DNA from: Bacteroidota bacterium
GTDB lineage: Bacteria > Bacteroidota > Bacteroidia > Bacteroidales > GCA-2748055
NCBI GenBank assembly: GCA_024244665.1
Contig: JAAEOI010000376.1
Span: forward strand, 1-64,000
Length of the DNA: 64,000 nucleotides
Direction: 5' to 3'
Shown here: positions 26,997-36,557 of the stretch, in pieces
How positions within the stretch are numbered: position 1 is the stretch's first letter
Layout: each line of letters begins with the position of its first letter
The notes under the pieces: model-generated
Told to the model about the DNA's origin: nothing
The model's database searches: none
What the model saw: the letters and a program-made list of their open reading frames with translations, nothing else
Position numbers and translations under genes: made by a program

Positions 26997-27030
26997 AAAA
27001 AAAAAAGCTGAACCCCTTTCGTGGCCCAGC
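26997..27030 (-). terminator. Intrinsic terminator of the thrS-infC-rpmI-rplT operon
   Basis: On the reverse strand an eight-pair stem (27023-27030 with 27007-27014, two G-U) with an eight-base loop is followed by ten T residues at 27006-26997. It lies 26 bases after the rplT stop. Confidence 0.87.
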
Positions 27031-27055
27031 CTCTTTTATACCTTATGGCTATTGC

Positions 27056-27400
27056 CTATTGTACCTTTTTCACGATGGCTTCAAAAGCCTGGGGATCGTT
27101 CATGGCAAGGTCGGCAAGCACCTTGCGGTTTATATCGATTCCTGCCTTACCCAGTTTACCCATGAATTCGGAGTATGACATATCGTACTCACGTACGGCT
27201 GCATTAATACGCTGAATCCAGAGAGCCCTGAAATTGGCTTTCTTCTTACGACGGTCACGATAAGCATAACTCAGACCTTTCTCATAAGCGTTTTTGGATA
27301 CTGTCCAAACATTACTTCTGCGACCAAAGTACCCTTTGGTCTGTTTCATCACTTTTTTTCTCTTCTGTCTTGATGCGACAGCGTTCGTTGCTCTAGGCAT
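27056..27400 (-). CDS. rplT: Large ribosomal subunit protein bL20
   Basis: The 114-residue protein binds 23S rRNA early in 50S assembly. It shows the family pattern [28 protein letters not shown] [12 protein letters not shown] and the conserved [12 protein letters not shown] segment. In other bacteria L20 also represses its own operon through the leader or an intergenic RNA site; the 98-base gap before it is the natural place for such a site but was not resolved here. It is the last gene before the terminator. Confidence 0.97.
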   Translation of the reverse strand: MPRATNAVASRQKRKKVMKQTKGYFGRRSNVWTVSKNAYEKGLSYAYRDRRKKKANFRALWIQRINAAVREYDMSYSEFMGKLGKAGIDINRKVLADLAMNDPQAFEAIVKKVQ

Positions 27401-27498
27401 TAGTTCAAATTTTTTGGGTGCAGGCGGTCTATTGGGACTCTTTTTGCTCTACATCCTGGTCAATAACTGTTTTACCTGGTTTTTCAAAAGATAAAATC

Positions 27499-27696
27499 TT
27501 ACTTCATAGCCAGAAGGTGCTTGATGTTGCTTTCATCAGCTTTGTGAACCACTCCAAAATAGGTCAGGTTCCGCTTGCGCTTCTTCGACTTTTTAGTAAG
27601 AATATGGCTTTTAAAAGCGTGTTTTCTCTTGATTTTACCACTTCCGGTGAGCGTAAATCTCTTTTTCGCTCCCGAATTTGTCTTCATCTTTGGCAT
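27499..27696 (-). CDS. rpmI: Large ribosomal subunit protein bL35
   Basis: The 65-residue basic protein starts [14 protein letters not shown] and contains the [11 protein letters not shown] and KSKKRKR motifs of bL35. It lies between infC (28 bases upstream) and rplT, as in most bacteria. Confidence 0.97.
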   Translation of the reverse strand: MPKMKTNSGAKKRFTLTGSGKIKRKHAFKSHILTKKSKKRKRNLTYFGVVHKADESNIKHLLAMK

Positions 27697-27724
27697 TATT
27701 CCTACAATTTATCTAAAATAATAA

Positions 27725-28294
27725 TTACTTCTTTTTCACTTTAGGAGCCATGAACATTGTCATGCGCTTCCCTTCAAGTTTCGGGAGTTGTTCAACTTTC
27801 CCAACTTCTTCAAGATCCTGGGCCAGTCTCAGCAACAGGATCTCTCCTTTTTCTTTATAAAGGATGGACCTTCCCTTGAAGAATACAAAGGCTTTCAGCT
27901 TTGCACCCTCATCCAGGAACTTCAGCGCATGTTTCAGTTTAAAACTGTAATCATGCTCATCTGTATTTGGTCCGAATCTGATCTCCTTCACCACAATTTT
28001 TGTGGCTTTGGATTTCATCTCCTTCTGTTTCTTCTTTTGTTGATAGAGGAACTTCTGATAGTCAATGGCCCTGCAAACGGGAGGATCGGCCTTGGGCGAA
28101 ATCTCCACCAGGTCGAGGTCCAGCGAGTCTGCAATTTTTAAAGCTTCGGTGAGGGTAACCACACCCGGAGTCTCTATGTTTTCACCAACCAGACGAACTG
28201 AAGTTGCGCGTATCTGTTGGTTAGTGCGGTAAAAGATCCGCTCTTTGTTACGGTTATCGTTGTTTCTTCTACGATAATGACCTGGTCCAGCTAT
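27725..28294 (-). CDS. infC: Translation initiation factor IF-3, apparent AUA start
   Basis: IF-3 binds the 30S subunit and rejects non-AUG starts. The ATG/GTG/TTG-limited frame begins only at 28162 (GTG) and would lose most of the N-terminal domain, including [18 protein letters not shown]. Reading upstream in frame, homology-like sequence continues to an in-frame TAA at 28298-28300, and the only sensible initiator after it is ATA at 28294-28292, preceded by AGGAGG at 28308-28303. That gives 189 residues, a normal IF-3 length. A non-AUG start in infC fits the known autoregulation (AUU in E. coli). The C-terminal domain ends MAPKVKKK. The gene follows thrS by 22 bases. Confidence 0.93.
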   Translation of the reverse strand: MAGPGHYRRRNNDNRNKERIFYRTNQQIRATSVRLVGENIETPGVVTLTEALKIADSLDLDLVEISPKADPPVCRAIDYQKFLYQQKKKQKEMKSKATKIVVKEIRFGPNTDEHDYSFKLKHALKFLDEGAKLKAFVFFKGRSILYKEKGEILLLRLAQDLEEVGKVEQLPKLEGKRMTMFMAPKVKKK

Positions 28295-28308
28295 GGCTTA
28301 TTCCTCCT
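28292..28308 (-). promoter_or_regulatory. Shine-Dalgarno site and ATA initiation codon of infC
   Basis: On the reverse strand AGGAGG (28308-28303) lies eight bases before ATA (28294-28292). Strong Shine-Dalgarno sites are unusual in this phylum. An in-frame TAA at 28300-28298 excludes a more upstream start. Confidence 0.75.
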
Positions 28309-28316
28309 ATCTTTAG

Positions 28317-30272
28317 TTAAACTTCTGTCTTAATTTCTTCCAACTGCTTCCTTACTTCATCTTGCATAAAACCTGCAAATTCTTCCAGGCTCATACTCCC
28401 TTTATCACCTTCTCCCTGCCTGCGAACTGAAATTGTGTCGCTCTCCTGCTCCTTTTCGCCCACGATAAGCAGATATGGAATTCGCTTTAACTCGTTATCC
28501 CTGATCTTCTTACCAATCTTTTCGCTCCTCTCGTCAATCAGGGTGCGAATATCGTAATTTTTAAGGAAATTTGAAACTTTTTTTGCATAATCGTGATATT
28601 TTTCACTGATGGGCAGAATTACAGCCTGGTCTGGTGTGAGCCAAAGTGGGAATTTCCCTGCCGTATGTTCGATCAGTACAGCCACGAACCGTTCCATGGA
28701 TCCAAAGGGTGCACGGTGGATCATCACCGGCTGATGTTTCTGATTATCAGCCCCGATGTATTCCAGTTCGAAGCGTTCCGGGAGGTTGTAATCCACCTGG
28801 ATTGTTCCCAGTTGCCATTTGCGGCCCAGTGCATCCTTCACCATGAAGTCAAGTTTGGGACCGTAAAAGGCTGCCTCGCCATATTCCACAATTACATCCA
28901 TGCCTTTGGCTTCCACAGCTTCAAGAATGGCCGATTCGGCTTTATCCCAGTTCTCATCGGCGCCGATATATTTCTCCTTGTCATCGGGATCCCTCAATGA
29001 AACCTGGGTGACAAAATCTTTGAAGTCTAAAGTCTTAAAAATGTATAGGATGATGTCGATCACTTTAAGGAACTCTTCCTTCAGCTGATCGGGACGGCAG
29101 AAGATATGTGCATCATCCTGAGTGAATCCACGTACCCTTGTCAGTCCGTGCAACTCACCACTCTGTTCATACCTGTAGACAGTTCCGAATTCGGCCAGTC
29201 GAACAGGCAGGTCACGGTACGATCTGGGCTTGAACTTATAGATCTCACAGTGGTGGGGGCAGTTCATCGGTTTCAGCAGGAACTCTTCTCCCTCCTGGGG
29301 GGTGTTGATAGGCTGAAAACTGTCTTTCCCGTATTTGGCATAGTGTCCCGAAGTGACCCACAACTCCTTTTGCCCTATATGCGGGGTGATTACAGGCTCA
29401 TATCCATAATCACGCTGCACCTGTTTCAGGAAATTTTCCAGTCGCTCTCTTAACTGGGCGCCTTTGGGAAGCCACAGAGGCAGCCCGGGACCGACTCTTT
29501 GAGAAAAAGTAAAGAGCTCCAGTTCCTTGCCCAGCTTACGATGGTCACGTAGTTTGGCCTGCTCCAGCAGTTCCAGGTGCTCCTCCAACAATTTTGCTTT
29601 TGGGAAAGATACCCCATAAATCCTGGTCAGCTGTTTTCGGGTTTCATCGCCTCTCCAGTAGGCACCTGCCACGCTCAGTAGCCTGATGGCCTTGATGGGT
29701 GAGGTGTCGGGAAGGTGTGGCCCCCGGCAGAGGTCAGTAAAACTGCCCTGCTGGTAAAAGGAGATGGTTCCATCCTCCAGGTCATTGATCAGTTCGGTCT
29801 TGTATTCATCCCCCTTGTTTTTGAAGAACTCCAGGGCCTCCTGTTTGGTCACTTCCTTTCGCGAGTATCCGTTTTTCAGCGAGACCAGCTCCTTCATTTT
29901 CTTCTCGATCTTTGGAAGGTCCCCGTCGGTTATGATCACATCCTCACCCGGATCCACATCATAGTAGAAACCGTTCTCGATGGCGGGCCCGATCCCAAAC
30001 TTGGTACCCGGATAGAGTGCTTCAACGGCTTCAGCCATCAGGTGTGCAGAGGAGTGCCAGAAAGCCTGCTTCCCATCCTCGGTGTCAAACTTATTCAGCT
30101 TAATGGAAGCATCATGGGTGATGGGCCGTGTTACATCCCACAACTCATCATCCACATTGACGGACACTACTTCACGTGCCAGGCTGTTGCTCAGGCTCCT
30201 GGCAATATCCAATCCGGATATACCCGATTCATATTCCCGAACAGAGCCGTCAGGGAGTGTTATATTGATCAT
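28317..30272 (-). CDS. thrS: Threonyl-tRNA synthetase
   Basis: The 651-residue enzyme is full length. It has the N-terminal TGS domain ([17 protein letters not shown]), the editing domain with the [11 protein letters not shown] zinc-type histidines, class II catalytic motifs ([11 protein letters not shown] with the zinc-binding Cys, [31 protein letters not shown] motif 2), and an anticodon domain ([14 protein letters not shown]). It heads the thrS-infC-rpmI-rplT operon. Confidence 0.97.
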   Translation of the reverse strand: MINITLPDGSVREYESGISGLDIARSLSNSLAREVVSVNVDDELWDVTRPITHDASIKLNKFDTEDGKQAFWHSSAHLMAEAVEALYPGTKFGIGPAIENGFYYDVDPGEDVIITDGDLPKIEKKMKELVSLKNGYSRKEVTKQEALEFFKNKGDEYKTELINDLEDGTISFYQQGSFTDLCRGPHLPDTSPIKAIRLLSVAGAYWRGDETRKQLTRIYGVSFPKAKLLEEHLELLEQAKLRDHRKLGKELELFTFSQRVGPGLPLWLPKGAQLRERLENFLKQVQRDYGYEPVITPHIGQKELWVTSGHYAKYGKDSFQPINTPQEGEEFLLKPMNCPHHCEIYKFKPRSYRDLPVRLAEFGTVYRYEQSGELHGLTRVRGFTQDDAHIFCRPDQLKEEFLKVIDIILYIFKTLDFKDFVTQVSLRDPDDKEKYIGADENWDKAESAILEAVEAKGMDVIVEYGEAAFYGPKLDFMVKDALGRKWQLGTIQVDYNLPERFELEYIGADNQKHQPVMIHRAPFGSMERFVAVLIEHTAGKFPLWLTPDQAVILPISEKYHDYAKKVSNFLKNYDIRTLIDERSEKIGKKIRDNELKRIPYLLIVGEKEQESDTISVRRQGEGDKGSMSLEEFAGFMQDEVRKQLEEIKTEV

Positions 30273-30302
30273 TGAATTCTTTATCTAAAAATTAATAAGC
30301 TG

Positions 30303-30310
30303 CAAATTTA
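30303..30310 (-). promoter_or_regulatory. -7 box of the thrS operon promoter
   Basis: TAAATTTG on the reverse strand matches TAnnTTTG exactly and lies 30 bases before the thrS ATG. No TTG was found at the expected -33 distance, so the match is partial. It sits in the 64-base gap after the YgiQ-type gene. Confidence 0.5.
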
Positions 30311-30336
30311 GTAAAAATGTGCATGCACTCGTCTTT

Positions 30337-32166
30337 CTAGGCATTAATCAATTTACTGAGCAGGTCCTGCCTTCCCATTCGGATTAATTCCCTTTTAATC
30401 ACCTGCCTGTACTCTTTCTTATACCAGAAAAAGAACATGAGCTGTCTGCTTTTCTCATCTGTCGTTTTTGCCGTGACTACCTTCTTTAAGGTATAAGGGT
30501 TGTAGCCACTATAATACATGACAGTAGCCAGGGTCATGGGAGTGGGTGTGAAATCCTGTACCTGTTCCAGGCGATAACCCTGTTGCTTGGTGGTCAGGGC
30601 GAGTTCAGCCATATCTTCGGTGCTACAGTGGGGGTGACTGGATATGACGTAGGGGATGATTTGCTGGTTCAGGCCCTCATCTGAATTGATCTTTTTGAAG
30701 TCCTTATACAGTCGGTCAAATAAGTGATAGTCTGGCTTTCTCATTATATCCAGCACCTCTTTTGCGCTGTGCTCAGGAGCCACCTTTAGTCGCCCCGATA
30801 CATGATTCTTCACCAGTTCACGAAAGTATTTCCTGAAATGGTTGATGTCGTTATTTTGCTTCAGAAAATCGTATCGTATCCCGCTGCCGATGCTAATTTT
30901 TTTAATTCCCTTTACTTTAGAGGCTTCATGGTAGAGGGAGGTCAGAGGACGATGATCTGTATCCAGGTTTTTGCAAATCGAAGGGTAGAGGCACGAGGGA
31001 CGTTTGCACTTGCCGCAAATCTCTTCATTAAAACCCTTCATCCGGTACATGTTGGCAGACGGCCCTCCCAGATCGCTGATATAGCCTACAAAGTCGGGCA
31101 TATCAGCCACCTGCTTCACTTCTCTTAATATAGAATCTTTTGTCCGGCTTTGTACAAACTTTCCCTGGTGGGCAGAGATGGTACAGAAGCTGCAGCCCCC
31201 AAAGCAACCCCTGTGTATATTGATTGAATGCCGGATCATTTCATAGGCCGGAATCGGGTTTTTCTTCTGGTATTTGGGATGAGGCAGCCTGGTGTAGGGA
31301 AGATCATAGATCCGGTCCAGATCTTTGCCTTCGGGCAGGGTGATGGGTGGATTTACCAGCAGAATCCCCCGACCGGCCTTTTGAGTGATCGTGCCGGGAT
31401 GCATCATGTTTGAAGCGGTTTCTATCTGTGCAAAATTCTCGGCAAACTTCCTTTTATCCCTCAGGCACTCTTCATGCGCATGCAGGCGGATGACCTGCTT
31501 ATCACCAATTATTTTCCTGGCTTCGGCTGCACTACGCAAAATAACCGTCTGACCGAGGCCGGTAATCTGACCGAAGGGAACCCCATTATCCAGCAATTTT
31601 GCAAGTTCCAGGATGGTATGCTCAGCCATTCCGTAGGTGATCATATCAGCACCGGAGTCGCACAGTATGCCGGGCCTGAGCCGGTCTTCCCAATAATCGT
31701 AATGAGTTAATCGCCGCAATGATGCTTCGACCCCACCCAGTATCACAGGTGTGTCGGGGAAATGCTGTTTCAGGGCAGCAGTATATACCGAAGTGGGGTA
31801 GTCGGGCCTGAAACCGGATACATTTCCGGGAGTGTAGGCATCTGTCGACCGGCGTCTTTTTCGGGCGGTATAGTGGTTTACCATGGAATCCATGGCTCCG
31901 GCCGAGACCCCGAAGAACAGCCTGGGTTTGCCCAGTTTCTTAAAGTCCCGCAAATCATCCTGCCAGTTGGGCTGCGGGATAATGGCCACACGGTAACCCG
32001 CTTCTTCCAGCACTCTTCCGATAACCGGTATCCCAAAAGCCGGATGATCCACATAGGCATCTCCTGTAAAGAGAATCACATCCAGCTCCTCCCAGCCCAG
32101 GGCCTTTACTTCTTTTGCTGTGGTGGGCAGATATTTTGATATGTGAGGGTAGGCCCCGTGATCCAT
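30337..32166 (-). CDS. YgiQ family radical SAM protein
   Basis: The 609-residue protein has an N-terminal B12-binding-like domain (about 1-230, starting at PTTAKEVKALGWEELDVILFTGDAYVDHP) and a radical SAM core with the cluster motif RGCFGGCSFC (C-x3-C-x2-C, near residue 320). A second cysteine set, CGKCKRPSCLYPSIC, follows. The C-terminal part has DFTPTPMTLATVMYYSGYNP, a signature of the YgiQ family. The reaction is unknown. The gene is monocistronic apart from a possible small upstream frame. Confidence 0.93.
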   Translation of the reverse strand: MDHGAYPHISKYLPTTAKEVKALGWEELDVILFTGDAYVDHPAFGIPVIGRVLEEAGYRVAIIPQPNWQDDLRDFKKLGKPRLFFGVSAGAMDSMVNHYTARKRRRSTDAYTPGNVSGFRPDYPTSVYTAALKQHFPDTPVILGGVEASLRRLTHYDYWEDRLRPGILCDSGADMITYGMAEHTILELAKLLDNGVPFGQITGLGQTVILRSAAEARKIIGDKQVIRLHAHEECLRDKRKFAENFAQIETASNMMHPGTITQKAGRGILLVNPPITLPEGKDLDRIYDLPYTRLPHPKYQKKNPIPAYEMIRHSINIHRGCFGGCSFCTISAHQGKFVQSRTKDSILREVKQVADMPDFVGYISDLGGPSANMYRMKGFNEEICGKCKRPSCLYPSICKNLDTDHRPLTSLYHEASKVKGIKKISIGSGIRYDFLKQNNDINHFRKYFRELVKNHVSGRLKVAPEHSAKEVLDIMRKPDYHLFDRLYKDFKKINSDEGLNQQIIPYVISSHPHCSTEDMAELALTTKQQGYRLEQVQDFTPTPMTLATVMYYSGYNPYTLKKVVTAKTTDEKSRQLMFFFWYKKEYRQVIKRELIRMGRQDLLSKLINA

Positions 32167-32177
32167 TGTGTTTCCGT

Positions 32178-32282
32178 TTAGAGATTCTCCAGGATAAAAT
32201 CGGTATGGGCCTGCACCAGTTCCTCGGAAAGTCTATTAAGCGCAAGCGCAACTAAAATAAGTGCATAACTAATCCGCTTCAT
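32178..32282 (-). CDS. Possible small membrane or leader peptide upstream of the YgiQ gene
   Basis: A 34-codon frame begins MKRISYALILVALALN and ends 11 bases before the YgiQ-type ATG. It has a basic start and one hydrophobic segment, like a small membrane peptide or truncated signal peptide. It could equally be chance. No motif, hairpin pair or regulatory codon run was seen. Confidence 0.3.
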   Translation of the reverse strand: MKRISYALILVALALNRLSEELVQAHTDFILENL

Positions 32283-32355
32283 ACTGCTTTGATTCAGGGC
32301 TTTTAAATATTTTAGTAAAGGAAGAAAAAAGCTTTCGTAAAACAAATATCAAGTT

Positions 32356-32371
32356 TGGCATGTTATTTGAA
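32356..32371 (+). promoter_or_regulatory. Weak sigma-54-like site upstream of the PKD lipoprotein
   Basis: TGGCATG (32356-32362), four bases, then TTGAA (32367-32371) has the GG and G spacing of a -24/-12 promoter, but the -12 GC reads GA and the -24 CACG reads CATG. It lies 36 bases before the ATG. Confidence 0.3.
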
Positions 32372-32406
32372 AACTGATACAGTAAGAAACTTTAAACCCA
32401 ATTGTC

Positions 32407-33168
32407 ATGAAACGTTTATATATCATAATACCGATCCTGTCGCTGCTCCTGGCAGCTTGTACGCCGGAGCCCTATGCAGAAGCAGTCTATACTCCCCATG
32501 ATCCATGGGTAGGAGAAGACATTGAATTTACCAGCCTTTCCACTAACACTAATGGTGTGGAGTGGACCATGGGCGACGGAACCTCTTCCTCATCTTCAAA
32601 TGTGGTCCACTATTATATCGATCCTGGCAGCTATCCTGTAATGCTGAGGGCTTTTGGTAAAAAGGATGGTGTCAGCGTGGCGTCATTTGTTGTGGAAGTG
32701 TATGGTTCAGAGCTTAAGGTTATCGTTAAAGATATTGTGGATGATTATCTCATTGAAGAGGCAAGTGTTGTACTTTTCAATTCCCATGATGCATGGATGG
32801 ATCTGGATTACGACAACGGAACCGAGGAACAATTGACAAACCGGTATGGAGAATGCTATTTTTCTGATTTGAGTTATCAAAAGTATTACGTGGATGTATA
32901 CTACAGGCTAGGGAATACTGGCTATATAAATGAACTTCTTGGTATTGAAGATCCCGAAAGGTGGATCGAAACGCAGGACTTACCAGGTGGATGGGACCAC
33001 ACCTTTATTGCATACGTGGATGAAGTGGAATTTACAGATCAAAAGAAATCCTCAGGACGGCATATTGAGCGTAGCCCACTCAGCAAGCCCAAGAGACAAT
33101 CCGGAAAAAGTCCCACAGACCTACCAGTCAAAGAGAACAAAACCAGCACCAAGCTGGAGAGAAAATAA
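32407..33168 (+). CDS. PKD-domain lipoprotein
   Basis: The 253-residue product has a lipobox (LLAAC, Cys near 18). Residues about 28-100 form a PKD-type Ig-like domain (EDIEFTSLSTNTNGVEWTMGDGTSS, then HYYIDPGSYPVMLRAFG). A second beta segment (about 105-205) resembles a small carboxypeptidase-regulatory-like fold. The last 35 residues are strongly basic and Ser/Pro-rich. It is likely surface-anchored, and the partner is unknown. It stands alone with a strong terminator 45 bases after the stop. Confidence 0.75.
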   Translation: MKRLYIIIPILSLLLAACTPEPYAEAVYTPHDPWVGEDIEFTSLSTNTNGVEWTMGDGTSSSSSNVVHYYIDPGSYPVMLRAFGKKDGVSVASFVVEVYGSELKVIVKDIVDDYLIEEASVVLFNSHDAWMDLDYDNGTEEQLTNRYGECYFSDLSYQKYYVDVYYRLGNTGYINELLGIEDPERWIETQDLPGGWDHTFIAYVDEVEFTDQKKSSGRHIERSPLSKPKRQSGKSPTDLPVKENKTSTKLERK

Positions 33169-33213
33169 TTTCGGTCTGACGGGTAGTTCCAAACCAAAAA
33201 AATTATATATTTG

Positions 33214-33251
33214 CACCCCTGAAACTCCAAAAAGGTTTCGGGGGTGTTCTT
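33214..33251 (+). terminator. Strong hairpin after the PKD lipoprotein
   Basis: CACCCCTGAAAC (33214-33225) pairs with GTTTCGGGGGTG (33235-33246) over 12 positions (one G-U) around a nine-base loop, followed by TTCTTT. A TATATTTG box at 33206-33213 abuts the left arm, so the region could alternatively be the promoter start of the following RNA region. Confidence 0.7.
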
Positions 33252-33262
33252 TAATAATATTG

Positions 33263-33349
33263 GCCCAGATGGCAGGGCCGACCGTTAAGAAATGATCCTG
33301 TGGATCATTTTAGGGAGGAGCCAGCCCGAGGGAGGCCAATTCCGCCATC
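33263..33349 (+). ncRNA. Structured element partly made of tRNA-Leu sequence, unknown class
   Basis: An outer helix (33268-33273 with 33344-33349) and an inner helix (33276-33279 with 33334-33337) enclose a perfect nine-pair hairpin (33290-33298 with 33302-33310, loop TGT). The left end GCCCAGATGGC (33263-33273) is identical to the first 11 bases of both tRNA-Leu genes downstream. The right end CCAATTCCGCCATC (33336-33349) is the exact reverse complement of 14 bases of those tRNAs (33410-33423 in the first). It may be a small RNA, an antisense to tRNA-Leu, or a rearranged tRNA remnant. It does not resemble any riboswitch I know. Confidence 0.4.
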
Positions 33350-33404
33350 CTTAATAGGATTGAAAGGAGAGGCCGAAGTTCTTTATGTTATTTAGTCATC
33401 AAAT

Positions 33405-33488
33405 GCCCAGATGGCGGAATTGGTAGACGCGCTAGTTTCAGGGACTAGTGTACGCAAGTACGTGCAGGTTCGAGTCCTGTTCTGGGCA
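33405..33488 (+). tRNA. tRNA-Leu (anticodon CAG)
   Basis: The 84-base gene has an acceptor stem GCCCAGA / TCTGGGC, D-arm AATTGGTAGACGC, anticodon stem CTAGT/ACTAG around loop TTCAGGG (anticodon CAG), a long class II variable arm (GTACGCAAGTACG) and the T-arm loop GGTTCGAGTCC. The discriminator is A and CCA is not encoded. A 7-bp hairpin follows directly (33490-33509). Confidence 0.95.
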
Positions 33489-33586
33489 CTATGCGGCAAT
33501 ACCCGCATAAGATGAAAGTTCGTAAAGTCTTAAAAGGCCATAAAGTAGTTTACTTGTGACTTTGACTTTCGACTTTTGACTCGTTT

Positions 33587-33672
33587 GCCCAGATGGCGGA
33601 ATTGGTAGACGCGCTAGGTTGAGGGCCTAGTGACCTTTTTTGGTCGTGCAAGTTCGATTCTTGTTCTGGGCA
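33587..33672 (+). tRNA. tRNA-Leu (anticodon GAG)
   Basis: The 86-base gene has the same acceptor stem and D-arm as the preceding tRNA-Leu, an anticodon stem CTAGG/CCTAG around TTGAGGG (anticodon GAG), a long variable arm (TGACC...GGTCG) and the T-loop GTTCGATTC. The discriminator is A and CCA is not encoded. It is 98 bases after the first gene, probably on the same transcript. Confidence 0.95.
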
Positions 33673-33684
33673 CACAAAATAATT

Positions 33685-33728
33685 AACCAGCTTTTGAAAG
33701 TCGATTCGACAATCAAAGCTGGTTTTTT
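33685..33728 (+). terminator. Terminator after the tRNA-Leu pair
   Basis: AACCAGCTTTTGA (33685-33697) pairs with TCAAAGCTGGTT (33713-33724) with one bulged T, followed by T residues to 33728. It ends one base before the stop codon of the convergent gene and may serve both directions. Confidence 0.85.
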
Positions 33729-33729
33729 C

Positions 33730-34704
33730 TTATAGCAGGATATTTTTGCAGTATTTGACGCATTTGCCGGTCTCTGTTACAGCATCGGAGTCTTCAGGAA
33801 TCAGGTATTCCAGTTCGATATCACAGTAGATGTCCCAGCCATTGTCCTGAACCAGCTTAAGGATGTCATCCAGGGGAGTGTCACCCTCGCCCCAGGGAGC
33901 ATTGATGTCTGACGGATCGGCTTCTTTGGCTGTTTTGTCCTTCAGGTGGAGGCTGAAAATGCGGTCGTGCAGCTTCTCGATCAAGGGATTGGGATGTACG
34001 CCGGTGGCGCCAAAATAGTGGCCCACATCCAGGTTCAGCATATTGGCAGGTGAATAGGCCAGGTACTCTTCAAAATTGAATGTGGAATCCCTCGGCTGAC
34101 CGTGGTTGTGGAAGACAGCGTACATGCCGTGCTTTTCGGCAATAGGTCCCAGTCTTTTGCAGGCCTCATGTCCGATCTCGTTACTGACTCCTTCTGCACC
34201 CATAATTTTTGCAGATTCAAAGGCGTAGTCGATCTCTTCGTCACTCCACCTCGAAGGTGAAAACTTCACCAAATGTATATTTACCCCGGCATCATCAAAC
34301 ATTTTCTTCAGCTCGATGTATTTATCGGCGGAAACGCTGCTGACTCTCCACTCAGAAATCTTCTTCACGGATGCTTCGCGTTTCTCCAGAAAAGCGTCTT
34401 TCTCCTCTTGTGAGAACTCTATATAGTTTTTTGGCCGTCTGAGTTCTTTAGGAGCCCCTGCGTACTCTTCAACCACGCTTCCCATCAGTTCAATGGAGCT
34501 GATCCCGGTCGTATGGCAGTAATTAATGATGTCATGGGGTGTGCCGGGCATGCTACGCCAGCTGTAGGTGATAACACCGATCTGGACCCCGTTGAAGTTT
34601 GAATCAGGTTTGATGGTCTGGTTTGTGAATCCGGTGAAGAGCATGGAGAGAGCCATGGTTGCCACCATCAGGAATGCAACTCTGGGTACGTTTCTTTTTG
34701 TCAT
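33730..34704 (-). CDS. Exported sugar phosphate isomerase/epimerase-like TIM-barrel protein
   Basis: The 324-residue protein belongs to the xylose isomerase-like (AP endonuclease 2) TIM-barrel family. An upstream extension is open to 34803, but the ATG at 34704 gives a clean signal peptide (about 1-30, VAFLMVATMALSMLF). Metal-site segments are visible: GISSIELMG, HNHGQPRD, MLNLDVGHYFGATG, HLKD and DIYCDIELE. Relatives act as ketose epimerases or inositol-type isomerases, and exported members are common in Bacteroidota. The substrate is not readable. It stands alone, divergent from glpD. Confidence 0.87.
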   Translation of the reverse strand: MTKRNVPRVAFLMVATMALSMLFTGFTNQTIKPDSNFNGVQIGVITYSWRSMPGTPHDIINYCHTTGISSIELMGSVVEEYAGAPKELRRPKNYIEFSQEEKDAFLEKREASVKKISEWRVSSVSADKYIELKKMFDDAGVNIHLVKFSPSRWSDEEIDYAFESAKIMGAEGVSNEIGHEACKRLGPIAEKHGMYAVFHNHGQPRDSTFNFEEYLAYSPANMLNLDVGHYFGATGVHPNPLIEKLHDRIFSLHLKDKTAKEADPSDINAPWGEGDTPLDDILKLVQDNGWDIYCDIELEYLIPEDSDAVTETGKCVKYCKNILL

Positions 34705-34935
34705 TTGAAAATTGATTTTGGTGAGTAAATATTTTCTATTCCGGTATACGGCTGAAAGCAGGATAATAATGGAGAATCTTATCCGGAGTGCATTGTATTT
34801 CATAGTATGCTTGCATATTTATTGTGTACGGGTAAAACTAGTAATAAATATAGGTAAATTAGCAGGTACAAGACACTCACTGGAACCCCTTATCAATGTT
34901 TGCTTTCCAGGTCACCGTAAAAAATTTGTAATTTA

Positions 34936-36528
34936 ATGAATATGAGGGAGAGTGGTAGGGAGGCCATTATAAAACAGATTACGGACCGTGGAACGGAATG
35001 GGACCTGGTGATTATCGGAGGGGGAGCATCCGGACTGGGTGCAGCACTGGAGTCGGTATCCAGGGGGTACAGCACCCTGTTACTGGAACAGCATGACTTT
35101 GCCAAGGGTACATCCAGCCGGAGCACAAAACTGATCCATGGAGGGGTCAGGTACCTGGCTCAGGGGAATATTCCCCTCGTACTGGAGGCCCTTCGGGAAC
35201 GTGGCCGTTTGCAGCGAAATGCACCACACCTGGTAAAGTCACAGGGCTTTGTAATCCCGTGCTATTCCTGGTGGTGCGTACCTTTTTATACAATAGGGCT
35301 TACCCTGTACGATATAATGGCTGGCAAACTGGGAATCGGCCGTTCGGTACCTTTTTCAAAAAAGAGGACCATCAAGGCATTACCTTCCATCAAATCTTCA
35401 GGTTTACAGGGAGGTGTCAGATACTACGATTGCCAGTTTGATGATTCAAGGCTGGCCATTAATCTGTGCCAGACCATACAGGAGCAGGGAGGTGTTGTAC
35501 TGAATTATGCCGGTGTTACCGGAATATTGAAGAAGGAAGGAAGGATTTCAGGAGTGAAGGTAAGCGATGCGGAGAGTGGGAAGGAGTATGAAATCAGGGC
35601 CAGAGGGGTAATTAATGCTACCGGTGTATTTGTGGACAATATCCTTAAAATGGATGATCCCCGGACTCCTGATGTGGTGAAGCCGAGCCAGGGCATCCAC
35701 ATTGTACTGGACCGGAAATTCATGAATGGAGAGGAGGCATTGATGATTCCCAATACCAGTGATGGAAGGGTATTGTTTGCTGTGCCGTGGCATAATAAAC
35801 TGGTAGTGGGAACCACTGATGTTGAGAAGCATGAGGCCCTGCTGGAACCGCATGCGGAGGAGGATGAGATAGAGTATATCCTTGAAACAGCAGGAAGGTA
35901 CATGGTTCCGGCTCCCCTGAAAGGAGATATTCTCAGCCTGTTTACCGGGCTTCGTCCCCTGGCTGCTTCCACTGGTGAAGGGAAGAAAACCAAGGAGATA
36001 TCCCGGGGACACAGGATCATGGTTTCCGGATCCGGACTGGTTACTATTATAGGTGGGAAGTGGACCACCTACCGCAAGATGGCCGAGGATGTGGTAAGCC
36101 GGGTTGCCCGTTTCAGCCTGAACAGTGAAAAAAAATCGCAAACTAAAAACTTGAAAATCCATGGTTATCAGAGGGAAGTGGACTTTTGTGATCCCTTCTA
36201 CTGGTATGGCTCTGATTATGGGGAAATTTTGAAAATGGTAGAAAAGGATTCCCGGATGGGAGAGAAAATCAGTGAAAGTCTCAACATCATCAAAGCCCAG
36301 GTTGTATGGTCGGTTTGTGAAGAGATGGCGCGCACCGTGGAAGATTTTCTTTCAAGGCGAACCCGGGCCATTCAACTGGACGCACGGGAGAGCATCCGAA
36401 TAGCTCCCATTGTTGCTGAGATCATGGCAGGGGAGCTGGGAAATGATAGGACATGGGTGAAGTCACAGGCTGATTCCTTTACCAGGCTTGCCAGCAACTA
36501 CATTTTATCCAACTCCCCCAAATCATAA
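34936..36528 (+). CDS. glpD: Aerobic-type glycerol-3-phosphate dehydrogenase (FAD)
   Basis: The 530-residue flavoenzyme oxidises glycerol-3-phosphate to dihydroxyacetone phosphate and feeds electrons to quinones at the membrane. The FAD-binding [14 protein letters not shown] lies at about 25-38, followed by [16 protein letters not shown], the [11 protein letters not shown] segment, [14 protein letters not shown] and [14 protein letters not shown] second ATG two codons later is also possible as start. It is 29 bases upstream of glpK. No exact -7 box was found in the 231-base divergent region. Confidence 0.94.
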   Translation: MNMRESGREAIIKQITDRGTEWDLVIIGGGASGLGAALESVSRGYSTLLLEQHDFAKGTSSRSTKLIHGGVRYLAQGNIPLVLEALRERGRLQRNAPHLVKSQGFVIPCYSWWCVPFYTIGLTLYDIMAGKLGIGRSVPFSKKRTIKALPSIKSSGLQGGVRYYDCQFDDSRLAINLCQTIQEQGGVVLNYAGVTGILKKEGRISGVKVSDAESGKEYEIRARGVINATGVFVDNILKMDDPRTPDVVKPSQGIHIVLDRKFMNGEEALMIPNTSDGRVLFAVPWHNKLVVGTTDVEKHEALLEPHAEEDEIEYILETAGRYMVPAPLKGDILSLFTGLRPLAASTGEGKKTKEISRGHRIMVSGSGLVTIIGGKWTTYRKMAEDVVSRVARFSLNSEKKSQTKNLKIHGYQREVDFCDPFYWYGSDYGEILKMVEKDSRMGEKISESLNIIKAQVVWSVCEEMARTVEDFLSRRTRAIQLDARESIRIAPIVAEIMAGELGNDRTWVKSQADSFTRLASNYILSNSPKS

Positions 36529-36557
36529 CTATTTACACCAAACTTATTGCCATTGCT

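Noticed and set aside
27725..28162. IF-3 starting at the GTG at 28162
   Set aside because: It would delete most of the N-terminal domain, while clear IF-3 sequence continues in frame upstream to the ATA at 28294.
33196..33404. Known riboswitch or 6S, SRP or RNase P RNA before the tRNA-Leu genes
   Set aside because: None of the conserved cores I know (for example TPP, cobalamin, SAM, FMN, RNase P, SRP) is present; the segment is listed only as an unknown structured element.
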